Of a stretch of 64,000 nt of DNA, positions 1-13,149 are shown in pieces; within the stretch, counting starts at the first letter, position 1, and each line of letters begins with the position of its first letter. The notes below the pieces were generated by a model. That model was given only the letters and a program-made list of their open reading frames with translations. It made no database searches and was not told the origin of the DNA. Position numbers and translations under genes: made by a program. The DNA lies in assembly GCF_037975245.1 (NCBI RefSeq), contig NC_092580.1, positions 26,148,501 through 26,212,500 on the forward strand. The letters are read 5' to 3'. The DNA is from Apostichopus japonicus. Its lineage: Eukaryota > Echinodermata > Holothuroidea > Aspidochirotida > Stichopodidae.

Positions 1-2648
1 AAGGGAAGCTTGTACATGTGAGGGTAAAGCTAGCTTAGTGTTACTCAAGGTCATCAAAAGCCAGGTCTGAATATATTATGTCACCTCCATCCGCCTCTCC
101 CTCCCCCCTCCCCCCTCCCCCCTCCCCCAAAAAATCCATTTTGAATCTTTCATGGTACATTCACAGGCTTTGCAAAATGTTTTCTGATAAAGAGAATACC
201 TTCTTCTTTTTAATCCCTTATTTTAGCAGGTAACTTTTTAGATATTCCCTGAAATCATGGCTGTAACCTGGTATCAGCCATCTTCTCAGCACAGACTGAC
301 ATATTAAACTAATGACGGCAGCCACATTGAAGTTAAAAGTCACAAAGCTACATTGAGTAAAGACAGCATCCGACATAAATAATAGTCAGACATTACAAAG
401 AGCAGCAAACTTGTACATTTATGAATGAAGCTAGCTTAGTCTTAAAACAATGCATGAAAACAAAAACTTCATAATTTGTCAGTTACATAAATTATGAAAA
501 CAGCCCTTATTGTCTCCCTTTCGGTATTTACATGTATACTCTGAGGTATTTGATATTATTCATGTAATTATTTTCAGCCATTATTTTGTTAAATTGATCA
601 AGTTTTGTTTTGCCAATGAAAAACCTAGAAATGTCCACCGAATTATGTCAGCACTCACAGGATGGTTGCTGAAGTTTCGACCATTGCAGTCATGTCATCA
701 TGAGAAAGTAAGGATGAGGGGAAGATGAGGGGGAAGGGTGAGGGGAAAATGAAAGGACACGAGGGTGGGATGGAGAAGCAGGAAAGAGGATGAGAGGGGT
801 TAGCCCTCAGTTAATGCCACGTTCATAGTATGTTTTTTTACATCCCTTACAACAGTAGTACCAGATTGCATCTTGATAAGGAACAAAGTCACCATTTGGC
901 ATATTTCTCCTACAAGCCTCGTTCTACATTTTTATTATAACGACAGAGATCATTGTTGCTATTATTTCTCCCGCTAGTCAACAACCTCGTCTTTGATAAT
1001 GATGTCATCTTCATCTACTGTATATCATGAAAATCTAAGTTTGTCAGTTTTGACTATTTGTTGGACATATCTGTCAAGTCGTTAACCTATCAACCCTTTT
1101 TTTCAGCATGAATTCATTCCTGCCTTGATTGTTGTTTTGATTCACTGCAATGATATGATGAGAGTTTTATTACCTAACATATACATCACAGTCGCAACAA
1201 GAGTGTACTCCCCAGTCCCCCCCCCCCACAACCTCCCATGTTTTTTTCCTTCTTTTTCTTAGGATGAAAATGATCTGTCATAAACTGAAAATTGTCAACA
1301 CTCATGGGATAGTATTACTCTGTGCCTTTTTTTTCTTCATTTATTTAATGATCTTTCTGTTTCAGATAAATCTATTCAGTTACTCTGTCAATAACATAAA
1401 AAGAAACACAATTTCAGCATAAAAATTTTCACATCCCGACGATGTCCCTCAATTGTTGGCTTTGCAATTGATGACAAACATGGTCATCAAATGAATTGTC
1501 AAAAAATTGATTTATTAGGAACATCATTTTTCATGAAAAACTAATGAAAGTGAGGGATTCTTGTGCAGCACAATATTTTGTGATGTTTATTTCGTTCCTT
1601 TACTCTGTGATCCCATGGGTAAGATTTTGAAACAATAGCTCATAAGAAACTGAACCTAAGATACCCAAAGGCAAAAAACACTGGCATTATGTCATTGTTT
1701 TCTATAAGTATTCAAAAGTTTGCTAACATATGGACAGTAAGCATGTTAACCTTTTTTTTCCATTCCTGCTGAGGGAACTGCCACATTTAAATCCCCTGTG
1801 CGACTGATGAGGTTGCATGCACCCAGTATATCTGACCCTTATCTAAAGTACCGAAGGAGGTAAAGAAAGGTTCTTTAATTAGCAGCCAGCTAATCGAAGG
1901 AACATTTTCATGAACGACCGACGGGAGAGGTGATTGTTTTTTATGTTGTCAGTTTTCATCAGTATGATCAAACCCATTAAACATCACTCAAAAGTTGGGA
2001 AGAAATTTATCAAAAGGTTTAGTAGTGGATTAAATTTTAATTAGCTAGTAATTAAATGACTAATAGTTACCATCCTACAAAATGCTTGTAGACCAGACCA
2101 CCTAGTTATCACACATAAGGGATATACTTAAGGATAGACCACAAGGGATATGCACTTCCATGAACAAAAGAAATGCATTTCCTTCACAAGCAAGCACATT
2201 GACTGAATGGATGTTTGCAAGTGAAAATGTGAATAATTCGGTGCTCAGTCAATTTTCCAAATTAATGTTAACCAAATGAAAAAGCAAAACCGAAATCAAC
2301 ATTTTACCAAATTCCGCACAGCATGCTACTTCAGACTGCTATGCCTTAGTAGCATGTGTGAGGCAAGTGATCTATATATACATCCCAACTTCACCCAAAG
2401 CCTCTAAATCTTAATCAATGAGTAGATCAGTCCCTCTCTGCTATAAAATTACTAAACACAGTGTTTAACAGTTATTTAAAGGCATCAGTTACTCAGCACA
2501 CTGGCAAGTTGTTATTAATCACTAAAAAAAATCCCCTCCATCATTGTATAACTTGACAGGTGTTTAGTTGATGAAAGATCACCATGGCAACAACATTTGG
2601 TCCTACTTAGAGAACTCTCCACCATTAAAGTCCACCTCTGGTACTTAC
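1..2648. other. No exon recognised; downstream flank or intron of the Ig/FN3 gene
   Basis: I see no reading frame with domain character on either strand. The stretch is AT-rich with short C-rich runs (around 105-129 and 1218-1230). Because the FN3 exon to its right ends in a phase-1 donor on the minus strand, at least one more exon of that gene must lie here or beyond the left edge. I could not find it. Confidence 0.6.
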
Positions 2649-2830
2649 TTCCAGATGCCGTTTGAATGACATCAGATTCATTGCCGGTTCTTGTGTAATT
2701 CTGTACAAAATTAGCCACTACTTGGAAGACGTAAGAAGTAAACGGATTGAGATTCTCGACGAGGATGTTGGAGTCATTACTGCTAATTCCTTCCATGGTT
2801 TCGATTGTTTGATTGCTGGTGTCAACAGTT
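2649..2830 (-). CDS. Ig/FN3 protein, exon 5 as found: C-terminal half of a fibronectin type III domain
   Basis: This 182-nt internal exon encodes strands C' to G of an FN3 domain, an extracellular adhesion or receptor module. It starts after a TTGTTTTTACAG acceptor and ends before a consensus GTAAGTACC donor. The frame carries the FN3 signature L-x-P-x-T-x-Y-x-F-x-V (LNPFTSYVFQVVA), about 45 residues after the exon start, and closes with a typical strand G. Sequons NQT, NYT and NES suggest an N-glycosylated ectodomain. Its first base pairs complete an arginine codon (AG|A) from the exon at 3658-3766, so the two exons give 97 codons, the usual FN3 length, bounded by phase-1 introns as is common for shuffled extracellular domains. 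No family name can be assigned from one domain pair. Confidence 0.82.
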
Positions 2831-3657
2831 CTGTAAAAACAACCAAGATATTTATTAAACTGGATTATTAGTGCACATCAAATCCAGTCACTCTGTGGTA
2901 TTCTGCGATTCATTTGAAAATTAGACAGGGCCGTGATTGAAGAAGGGCTGGCAAAGTATTAAAAGCGATGACACAATGAATATGCATGTATTTTCTACTA
3001 CAGCGGGTCTGCTTCTTCCTTGGTATGTTCCCCACCCCACATTAGGCTGTCTGGCAGAACGATGCATGGTTGATGAAGGTTACCTAGTTTACTGGGAATT
3101 GAATTTTCAAGCTTCAGTCACAATGGGACATCTCTAGTCTGTCGTACCACACTGTAAATAAACTGCTTAATGAGTATTTTACACATTTTTGTTTTCAGTA
3201 AAGAATTTACAATACTCAAAATATTAGTAATATATTGATAACTGAGAACTTTTTGAATTCTCCTCAGTCAGTCCCATATTAAGATACTCTGGGGCCCTAA
3301 CTCACTACATGGTTAGGTCTATTCTATTCCATATCACGACAACTTTGCATTGCCTACAGGTATAGTCAGAAGAAGCGTAGTAAAAAAACTAGTTCACTTT
3401 GCAATTCAAAACAACAGGTTCAAGGTATGGATGCTACCACAGTTTGTTAATTTACTGCTGGAAGTCAACAACCTTATTAAAATAACATACTGTACACCAG
3501 TATTAAATACCCTAACATACTACTGCATAGCCTAACACAGTGAAACCTAAGCACCAGTAGATATACCAAATATTACTAGCTGCATTAAAAATATGAACTA
3601 TCTAATACAGACCTTATTAATGACTGAATATGTGCACCATACGGTACAGTAGACTAC
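2831..3657 (-). other. Intron within the FN3 domain (phase 2)
   Basis: An 827-bp intron between the two FN3 half-exons, with a donor reading CAG|GTAGTC and an acceptor TTTTTACAG. Intron interruption in the middle of an FN3 domain is common in animal receptor genes. I see no other feature in it. Confidence 0.75.
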
Positions 3658-3766
3658 CTGTATAATAACGAGTAACTTTCGACTGGTCCATCACTTTTCT
3701 GCCACGAAAGACTCACTGATGTTGGTTGAATATCTTTAATGGATGGTTTTCCTGGAGGATTGGGAT
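3658..3766 (-). CDS. Ig/FN3 protein, exon 4 as found: N-terminal half of the FN3 domain
   Basis: This 109-nt exon follows a strong polypyrimidine/TTTTCTGCAG acceptor and ends before GTAGTC. It encodes the FN3 start: a PNPPGKP linker typical of an Ig-to-FN3 or FN3-to-FN3 junction, then strand B with the invariant tryptophan (SVSLSWQKSDGPVESYSLLY). Its first two bases (AT) complete an aspartate codon with the last G of the exon at 4708-4749. Its last two bases (AG) complete an arginine codon with the exon at 2649-2830. Phase 1 in, phase 2 out. The match to FN3 is by motif, not by database search. Confidence 0.82.
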
Positions 3767-4707
3767 CTGCAGAAAAGAAAATTGTAAAAAACAGTTTGGT
3801 ATTTCAGAACATATAGATAAAAACCAAGGATGACGTCAATGGTCTTCTAAATATGAAAGACCACAAAAGTCAGTTTTCTGATTTACTTAATTTACACATA
3901 TATGTCAAAAGCAACATTTCTTTAGCAATCCTGTCCTTTCCCAGTGGGTTTCTGCAGACCTGCCAACTCTGCTGGAAAGATGTAAAGCTGAAGATTGAAA
4001 TAAAACATCCTCGAAATTCATGCCTGAAATCTTCAAGATTTCAATAAATGTTCTAAAATTCAAACAAATCTCATCGTTTTAACACTCTAGCTAGTTCTTG
4101 GTTTTCAGCATTCTTTTCCTTGAAAGATACAGTATCCTCTTTTTTTCTCTTTTCTCTAAAATATTCTTGATCAGTTTCCATAATAATATGTAAATTATCC
4201 ACATTTCCAAGGAGATCTGCTCTACCTTCTCTTCACCCATCAAAGATTTCTTGCATGTAACATGTTTTGGTCCAACATCAAAGCTGTGAGTCTCATGGTT
4301 AAAATATGAGAGTTAGCAGATGTTATTTCTGCTTTGTATAAATCCATTTTACTATCTTTACTTTGGCGAGAAATCCAAATTCAACTTATAATAAAACCAA
4401 GCTGGTTGAATTTTTCTTCCTTCTTATTTTCAGAAGCAAAACAAGATGCTTTAATGAGATAGGGAAGATCATAACTCTTTTTCTATCTATTCGCATCATG
4501 TAGTTACAACCGATATTTATAACTAATTCTAAAACCTATCAAGACAACCCCCCCCCCCCCCCTCATTGGCAGCTTCCAATATATATGTTTTTATTGTTAA
4601 TGTCAGCTACCTTATGTAAACGTTGACATGAATACAATGTTATTCTCTCAAATTTATGAAAACAAGGAAGAAACACAATGGCTACCAGCTCTTTCCCTTC
4701 TACTGAC
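3767..4707 (-). other. Intron between the micro-exon and the FN3 domain (phase 1)
   Basis: A 941-bp phase-1 intron, donor AAAG|GTCAGT. It contains a poly-C run near 4550-4562 and no recognisable gene or RNA. Confidence 0.7.
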
Positions 4708-4749
4708 CTTTGACCTGCAGTGACACCTCCGAGACTTCTTCGATTGGCT
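4708..4749 (-). CDS. Ig/FN3 protein, exon 3 as found: 42-nt micro-exon finishing the Ig domain
   Basis: This short exon lies between a CTTTCACAG acceptor and a GTCAGT donor, phase 1 on both sides. It encodes PIEEVSEVSLQVK, which looks like the final strand G of an Ig domain leading into the PPGKP linker of the FN3. Its first two bases (AG) combine with the terminal G of the exon at 18436-18518 to give glutamate, and its last G combines with AT of the next exon to give aspartate, so the chain stays open. Because it is 42 nt and symmetric, it could be included or skipped without a frameshift. A micro-exon called by eye is less secure than its neighbours. An alternative acceptor two bases further in would break the phase match. 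Confidence 0.65.
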
Positions 4750-7361
4750 CTGTGAAAGGGATTAAGAGAAAGAGAAACTTAATCATGGATAGGCTTTGAA
4801 TTGTTGACACTGATTGGTGACTGACTACCCTAGATGCAGGGAATAATTTATCTGGAACGGCATAGCAAAATGCAAACGGCCAAACTGCTATAGAGATAAG
4901 AAGATGAATATAGCAGATTAGGAACCATCTCATAGGAAAGTTAATAGGTGAGGGTGTTAAGTATAATTAAATACAGAAATACAAACTCAAAAACAATGCA
5001 AAAGTTCTGCATTCACAACTCCTGACCTTTATATGTTTTTAATAACTCAACATTACGAAAACAGAGCTATTTGCAAAGCCTAGAATACAGTGATTTGTTG
5101 TACAAACTTAAACATAAAATTACATGAAAGAAAATAGAATTATGACTTTTCACAATCTAAGCTTTGCTTCAAATGTACCTGCGGACGTGTTGAACTCTTT
5201 AATAGCTCCATTAAATACTTTTACAAAACCTACCAAACCTCATTCAAAATTAGATTGCAATTGATGTTAAACTATGAAAAGACTAATTTCCAGCAATTGA
5301 AGGTGAATAAGCAAGTTTCGATAATTTATTTATTTAAAGGAATTAAATTAATCAATTAATTTCATTCATTTTAATTCATTCATAAAAATTATGTTGCCAA
5401 GACATATATCGGGAGACCAGCATATATGGTGAGTTGATGTATAAAATTATTAATTATTGTACAATTTTAATGTAATAAGCTACGTTGGAGAAACAACATC
5501 TTAATTTATTATCATGTTGCTTTTCCTTCTCTGTTTTTAGCATTATGACTCATTCTAATCACCCGAAAATATTTTCTCAAAAAAAAAGTGCAAAACAGTA
5601 TACTTGTGTTGTGCAGTTATTTATTTATGTTTCCATTGTTTCTTAGTGTACTGTACTTCACATAATTGCTTGCCTGAGGGTAGCACACCTCAACTACAGT
5701 AATCATTTGCTTTTGAATATTCTTTAAGTATGGGCTGTACTATAAGTGTGCAATTATTGAAGAAGAAAAAAGGGTACAGTGCTTCTAAAGCAGAGAAAAA
5801 ATGCTGCAGTCATAAATATTATATTTATAATTTGAAAATCTGTATCTTGGAAACACTATCAAGGCGAGTGCAGTAATTATAAATTTAGGTTTTAATAAAT
5901 GTTTCATATTTTCCTTATGTCGATGACAGATCTTGGAAACCAGTAAATGAGGAGTACTATAAATTGTATATACTAGGTGTTAACGATAGCAGAGCTCATA
6001 TTGTCTCCGTACACATATCCAATTATTCAGTATTCAAATTAAGAAACCAGATTCAAATTGGGAAAAAACGTGGTACAAAAGGATTGGATCAATTACATGA
6101 CCGCAACATTATTCAGAGTAAAAAAATCTCAACGGCAAAACTACACATACATATGAAAGCACTGTGAAAGCCTGACATACTAATGGAAGTTCTTATTCCC
6201 CTGTGTCCTCTTTTGTAAGAATAAACTGTTTGAAGTAAAGGTACTATCGGAGTTGTCAATAAGTAGGCTAGAACGTTTAGGGAATGGCTGCCATGTTCAT
6301 ATTTCGAGGAGCCAATTTTACTGCCATGTAAACACTGTAAGTAAATAATCCCGACAGAGGTAATGAATCATCTAAAACTCTTCAATGGTTGGGACTAATT
6401 TGGAGGATCAGAACTATTCGGAAATAACTTCTGGATACGTCTAGCAATTTTTTTTTGGCATGTTAAAATTTGGGGCAAATTACTGATGACTCGATAACTA
6501 CTAGACAATGAGTTTGATCAGTAGTTTTCAATGATTTTCTCAGACGATTATTTCAATAAGTTTACAGATTAAAAAACTTCAGATATCTTTGACTGCATAT
6601 GTCCCTAAATGTGAATAAACACAAATTTTGGGATGAAAGTTGTCTTCAAATGATACATCATTTGTACACTACATATTCAGTGAATGAAGTTGCTAAGGAA
6701 ACGAGTGTTTGTCGCCCTCTATATGCCAATCTTGATGTTACATGCCCAACACTACTGAATCAATATTGTTACATCGTTGCATATTTTCTACCACAGGAAA
6801 GAAAAGCAAGTTCTAAAACACAACAAAAATGTTTGCCTAAAATGTGATCATCAATTTGATAAGTTCTACCAATTTGTTATATCCCAACCAGATTCCTACA
6901 AAGACTGAGTCATCTATGGAAAAGCCTTGAAATATGAAGTAATGACTGTATATGTACCAGTTTCAATACACAAATGAGACTTCACAACCAGAATACTTCT
7001 AAGGCTCTTTACAGTAACCTTGTACCATCTCACACATCAGTAGTTAATAGGCTGCCTTTGGCCTAGACCTTCATTAGAAACAAATTGAGGCTATGTTATT
7101 ACTAGCCTATATTAAATAGTAATACATTGTGACACTACTGTATGGCAATAACCTTATACTCAGAATTGAACTTTGCATTGTACAGACAGTTACTGTGGCT
7201 AGGACCAATCCTATGAATACACTGTATGTGTGCTCTAAAACAAAATGACTTATCAGTGTAGACTAAAAGTGCTCCAGAATCAAAGTTGTAGGACAATTAA
7301 AGTAATATAATTTTCTCCAAGCTGCTTTAGTTCATGCAGTACTGATGCAAACAAAAACGAT

Positions 7362-7645
7362 TTTTAAGAGACTATAGAGAATTGGTACATTGCCAATAAT
7401 CTACAGTAGTCTACTCAATACATACTATATACATATAGTAACTCTTGAAAATCTACATCTTGGGCCTAATATCTGGCAGAGGACATTCAGAGATTATTTT
7501 AAGAGATTATATAGAGAATTGGTACATTGCCAATAAATCTACAGTTAGTCTACTCAATACATATATACATATAGTAACTCTTGGAAATTTGCATCATGAG
7601 CCTAATATCTGGCAGAGGACATTCAGAGATTATTTTAAGAGATTT
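7362..7645. repeat. Tandem duplication, period about 137 bp, two copies
   Basis: The words ATTGGTACATTGCC (7381 and 7518) and CTGGCAGAGGACATTCAGAG followed by ATTATTTTAAGAGATT recur at a spacing of 136-137 bp. The copies differ by a few substitutions and 1-4 nt indels, so the duplication is fairly recent. It has no coding character. Confidence 0.9.
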
Positions 7646-8572
7646 ATTTTTAATCTACACCAATGATAAGTTTCTTACACCAAGTACTCATCTGGAAATG
7701 AAATCTAATGTACTGCATTTGGAAAATCAGTAAATAGTTCTTCTTTATCACAACCCTTTTATTCGAAAAGATCCTAAAACTACTGTTGCCCCAACAATAT
7801 AAAGTAGTTTACTTTAATTATCTAAGGATAAAACATAATTTCGATGTTTAGACAATCAATCATTCTTGCATGCTAGGTACTTTTGGGTTTATCAATTTTC
7901 TGCTGTACATATATGATTCTTTCGAATAGTTTAAGAATTGGAAAACAAAAATCAAATCCCCTCGTCGTTTATTCTTCAGACTGTTTAATTAATTTTTGCT
8001 GGAACAAATATACCAGATGTGCGAACATCAATCATACGTTAGATGGCTGTGGGTTTGGAAGATTGAGCTACTGTGTGTGTCCAGTAATTAAATTCATTCC
8101 TTCCAGTTCTCCTCTTCACTGGCCATTTCTTAGTGCACACGATACCAAATGTATGCGAGGTTGGACGTCCGGGAGGCAACCATCAACCAAATGCCTCGTT
8201 CTTGCATGCATGCTGCAGAGAGTGTCTGAGAACAGATCGGCCTCAGTTTTTAATATAGTGTTTATTGCAATTGCACAGTACCAATTATTCAGTCCAGGCA
8301 AAAAATTAATAAATAAATAAGTTATGCATATTCAGTGTTACAAGACAGTAGTACAAATGAATTTGATGACGTTCACAGCACATGTATACATAAGACCCAT
8401 TCTGAGGTTTGGCCCTCTTTGTAAATAGTGATCAAACGTTTTGGCAATGAGGTAACCAAAAACTTAGCAAAGATCGCTTTTTTTCTTTTCGATACGAGAT
8501 GATGAATCTTGCCTCTTTTCAACAAAACCTGTGAAATGAGAAGTCTATGAAACCATTTGCAGCATGTATAGG

Positions 8573-8575
<3 letters not shown>

Positions 8576-8626
<51 letters not shown>
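8576..8626. repeat. (TA)n microsatellite
   Basis: About 25 uninterrupted TA units. Confidence 0.97.
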
Positions 8627-8630
<4 letters not shown>

Positions 8631-8740
8631 AACACTGCCATCATTTCAGAATGCCAGCTACTGTACGCTCTGCATCCCCAACAACTTCAATAGGCAATCT
8701 GGATCACCAAAACCTAGAAACCCTGGTTTGGTATTTAATG

Positions 8741-8925
8741 AATTCCTCTCTTACCTGTCTTGACTCTACTATTACACTTGTCCATCTAACTGGTAACTGT
8801 TTAGGCACTGTCCCTCCCCCCATAATCACCCCACCCTTCCCCCCATTTCTGATCAACTCCTATCAATATGCTGGGTAATTGAGAAAGTGCAATAGTAGAG
8901 TAGAGACAGGTACGAGAGGAGAATT
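8741..8925. mobile_element. Short inverted-repeat element (MITE) carrying ACCTGTCT arms
   Basis: The left arm at 8741-8778 and the right arm at 8886-8925 are near-perfect reverse complements over about 38 bp, including TACCTGTCT, ACTCTACTATT and CACTT. The loop between them is C-rich. Size and structure fit a non-autonomous DNA transposon. Target-site duplications are not clear. Related words occur at 13072, 16828, 21941, 23181, 26417, 56879 and 60646. Confidence 0.7.
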
Positions 8926-9956
8926 TACTCCATAATATTGAAATAGCAACACAGCTGCGCACAATTTCATCTAAAACATGTAAATTACAAATACAATATT
9001 AGTTTTGTACAGTGCTTCTTGTGCCGTGGGGCCATAGAATGGAAATTGTACCATTCAATCCAATGCCTAACATATATATGTATATATATAAAAACATCAA
9101 CACACAGTGTTCTTTGTTTCTCTATTGAATGACACTCTCGAACCAATTTTCTTCCTATTCTAATCTAGGAGGGAAACATAGACAAAGTTGACTTTCACGG
9201 CTTCATCAAGCTATGATACCATACAGTTATGAATCGAGGAACTTGTCCAATCTTTTCAATGCTTTCACCCTGAGGATATTATTTTGGTAAACAGAAAAGA
9301 AAATCATAAAGTCAAAATTAAACCAATGAAGGATATCTTTCAAGGAAAAACTCTCATATTGCATACATGCATCAAGAAATAAAGCCCATGCGCAAAGGAT
9401 ACAAGATACAAAGATGAGAAGGTTAAAAAGTGGAAATGAATTGATCGATCAATCAAAAACATTGATTGATCAACCAAATTAATGGCAATGAACTTAAGGA
9501 AGTTGGCAGAAAAAATAAACACATAGTGTTTTGTCTGTCCATGCACTACTGCACTCAATGTCCACATGTATCTCCACATGTATGATGACATTACGAGAGA
9601 ATTCAATTAACTTCTCAGATCTCCTCGGACAAAGCTCTAGGAGATGGCCTAAAATATGAATAAGCACATCTCTCCCTCCATCTTCTCAGACCTAGCTTTC
9701 TAGGGAATAGTTTATTCACTATAGCCTAGCAAACTTCCTCCTACACAAGATGGCAACATTGCCTTGATACACAACATTATGAAATGGTGTGTATAGTAGC
9801 AACCAAAGCACCATTAGTATTTTTAATGTTTTTATGATTCCCACCATAATATAAATGCTAACTTTCTTCCCTGTCATTGAATGTTAGTAACCGCAGCTAA
9901 ATTTGGGCTTTTGGAGTTGATTCTAGGTGTAAAATATTTCAATGTTCTTTTATTCA

Positions 9957-9995
9957 GACTCTGAAGAAGATCATGCTAGGATCGAAACATTTTAT
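9957..9995 (+). repeat. Retroelement-type 3' motif (CTGAAGAAG...GATCGAAAC)
   Basis: The string CTGAAGAAGATCATGCTAGG followed by ATCGAAACATTT matches a motif often seen near the 3' ends of invertebrate retroelements (LINE or Penelope-like). No associated reverse transcriptase is visible nearby, so this is probably a 5'-truncated copy. The family is not assigned. Confidence 0.45.
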
Positions 9996-12944
9996 ATTAA
10001 AATATTAAAATCATTCAACAATGTGGGTTATATATTCAGCTTGACTACAAAAGAAAAATTAATTAAGTTTCCTAATTTACTATTTACCACTAATCAACAA
10101 AGTAACAATCTTTATCCATAAGCTCTACTGTTGCAAATATTGAATTTTCCAATCAAATTAATCACTCATTAAAGATACACTAAATTGGTGCAAAAGCTGT
10201 AGGAGTGTAAATGTGTTACTTTGATCAATTAAAATATTACTATGAGTATGTTCAATAAAAGCATTGTCAAAATGCAAATAAGGCCAATCTCAATCAGAAA
10301 GACCATTGAATATGTACATGTATGTAAAGATTTCTGCACCTTGCCGTTGAAATCAAATTTGTAACTTTCAAATTTTGATTTTTCGCTTTTATTTTTATGT
10401 CTTTGAACTGGATCTTTCCATTTTTTAAAATATTTTTTATGTTGGGCAGTTTTACTAGTGTCCTTAAAGCAGCTTTTCATATGATTTTCTCAACCTCACT
10501 GACTCCACGATGCCATAACGACATATATAACTAGCTTATCAATTCAAATCATACTTCAAATGGTGGCATGAAAGTCGAAAAATATTACAACTTTCAATGT
10601 TGTGCTTCTCGAAACTTTACACTCTGAACGTCATTGACCAATACGTAAAATAACACCATGGTATATTTGTATACACTGTCTATGGCAGTGCATGGTACCA
10701 ACGTTTTGAATCTATGTTTAGCAACGGCTAATAACTAAGCATGTTAGCTATTCACTGATTGGTTAAATTCAAACTAGTGGGTTTGGGGGAACTGTAAGAA
10801 TTTGTCCCAAGACACTTTACTCATTATCTGTAGAAGTCCTTAATTACTCACCAATTAATGCTGTTGGCAGGAAAAAAACTTGGCTAATATATTAGTTTGC
10901 TGTTTTGTGATTGATATATGTAAAAAAACTTGATGGACATATCAAAAAGGTGGAAAACGGCGACCAACCACAAAATGCCGCTTTAAAAGTTGGGCTGAGC
11001 CACAAGGTCAACGCTATTCTTCCTTCCCCTCTATCTCTGCATGTCTTGTGTTTCCACTCAGCCCAGCAGGACATCCATGTCCTCATGGAGAGAGGAGTGA
11101 ATCTTCCATCAATAAATCTGCCTGCTTGACTAGTCACGGTACTACTTTACTAGCTATGGCAAATCTGGGTAAATAACAATGGGTTAAGCATACTCTGCGC
11201 CTGGAAACATTGCTAGGATAGAAGGGAAATTAAGCTATCTTTATTAATGTACCGCTCTAACGGACCCACAGTATTTGCATATAGTCTATTCCCTGTCACT
11301 TCACAATGTATCATAAGTTCTATGCATTGTAATATATACAATTGTAGCAGAAATTTGTTATAAACTGTGATATAGTTGAACGCTTGGAGACATGAGTAGG
11401 CCTAAGCTTTTGATGAAATGAATTTTAAATACAGTAATACAGTTTAATATGGCAGAGCTCTATGAACTGTATTCCACCAGCACAAATTGTTACATATCTG
11501 GAGGTTTGGGAATAAAATGACAGAATATAGATAAAATATTACAAATAAGGAATACAGAGTGTGCAGAGGGTATTAGTGATTGCTATGACATGTTATGTAC
11601 AAACATTATTAATATTGAATACATATATTGTACATATTTAGTCAATGGTATTTTCACAATATGTAGATCTATATAGTATTGTTTTGAAATTTCCTTCCTG
11701 TATATCCTTCCTCAAGGAAATCACGACCCAGTTAATAACCACAACTTGCTTTAGGCAAAAGGAATTTCCATTGTTGCTATAGTGTATGGGGAGGTTTTAG
11801 GAAGTTATCAAAAGTTGGAGGTAGAAATATACCTTTTGCAAGATCTGCCCCATTTCTCTCCACCCAATTTACCAAATAAAATAAGAAAACAAATAAACTG
11901 TAACATTGATGGTTCAATCTATATAAACCAAAAGTTACAAACTTAACTTTTTTCATTTCATTTTAAACTTTTGGCATAAACTGTGGTATACACTGCTTTA
12001 TATTTTCAGGAGTTCATGTAATATCCAGGTTGGGATAAAATGAGCTAAGTCTAACACTACAATAGTTGAATTTACAGGGAATCAAAAACCATTTTTTTAA
12101 GATGAAGTGAAGAAATATCACCACCTCTGACATGAGGTGCCAGAAACAGATGCATGACCCAGGGGATCTTCCTTCCTTCCTTCCTCCCTCCAACCTCGCC
12201 TCATTAATCCTTCCTCCCCCCCCCCCCCTTAAACACCTCCCTCCAAACTCCTTCCACTCAGTCCCATCTATTCCAACATTGTGGTCCTCTTACTTCCCAT
12301 ACAAAAGTGGGGAAAACCCTTGGCTTACATTGAACTCATCCAGTACCACTTGCTTTCAATTACGGCACTACTAAATGCCTGCACACAGCATACAGTACAG
12401 TATATAAATCAGTTTCTCTCTGTCCTTACAATTCATTTACAGCAATAAGAAGCAGACTGAGCACAAGTCGAGAAGTCTCTCCACTCATCCTGTGAGTCTT
12501 ACGACACTGAAGAGTCCAATTGATAGCACACCTTGTGATCTTGACTTACCTTCAGGCAGGCTGTGTTTATAATATACTAGTATTTATATCAAACTAGTTG
12601 TTCAGTTTCAACATCCTACTTGAATGTACAGCTTCACGAGGGGTTTGTATATATGATCTAATGATCCAGGGTATAATATTCTTGGCATGTACAGCAAAAC
12701 CTAACAAACGAAACACATTTGAAAATTGTTAGCAGAAAGTCGAAGGTTACTTATTGTGGCACTGGAACAGTGAGTTGAGAATCCTCTCTTCACGACGCGA
12801 GTGGAAGATATGGTTCTAGAAGATTGTAAAAGCAACATCCTTTGTGATGGAAATTGCTAAAAGAAAATGGCTGCTAACTTTGCGAGTGGTAGATTCGGAA
12901 GGAAGAGGTGATGGGGGTTAACAAGAAAAGGGTAGATGGGGCCA

Positions 12945-13149
12945 CAGTGCTAAAATGTTACCAATAAATGAACTAGGTAGCGGGGAGAGTGTAATAGTAG
13001 GGTCCAGACAGGTAGGTCAGGAGGATCAAAATAAATTGAGTAGATTGGACACATTTGAGCAACGATACTATTACCTGTCTCCAATCAAACATGAGCACTT
13101 TCTCACTGACCTACCAAAATTAAGCAATTTGGTAACAGTATAGCACTTT
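12945..13149. mobile_element. MITE of about 205 bp with inverted terminal repeats
   Basis: The left end CAGTGCTAAAATGTTACCAA is mirrored at the right end (reverse complement AAGTGCTATACTGTTACCAA). Inside both arms lie copies of the AGACAGGTA word and, on the left, AGTGTAATAGTAG as in the 8741-8925 element. The two are therefore probably members of one family. A target-site duplication is not evident. Confidence 0.7.

Noticed and set aside
7883-8320. 145-codon plus-strand frame and overlapping minus-strand frame
   Set aside because: No domain, signal peptide or splice signals of note. It lies within an intron of the minus-strand gene.
10892-11137. Overlapping 70-80 codon frames on both strands
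   Set aside because: No recognisable motif; a probable chance frame in a slightly GC-richer patch.
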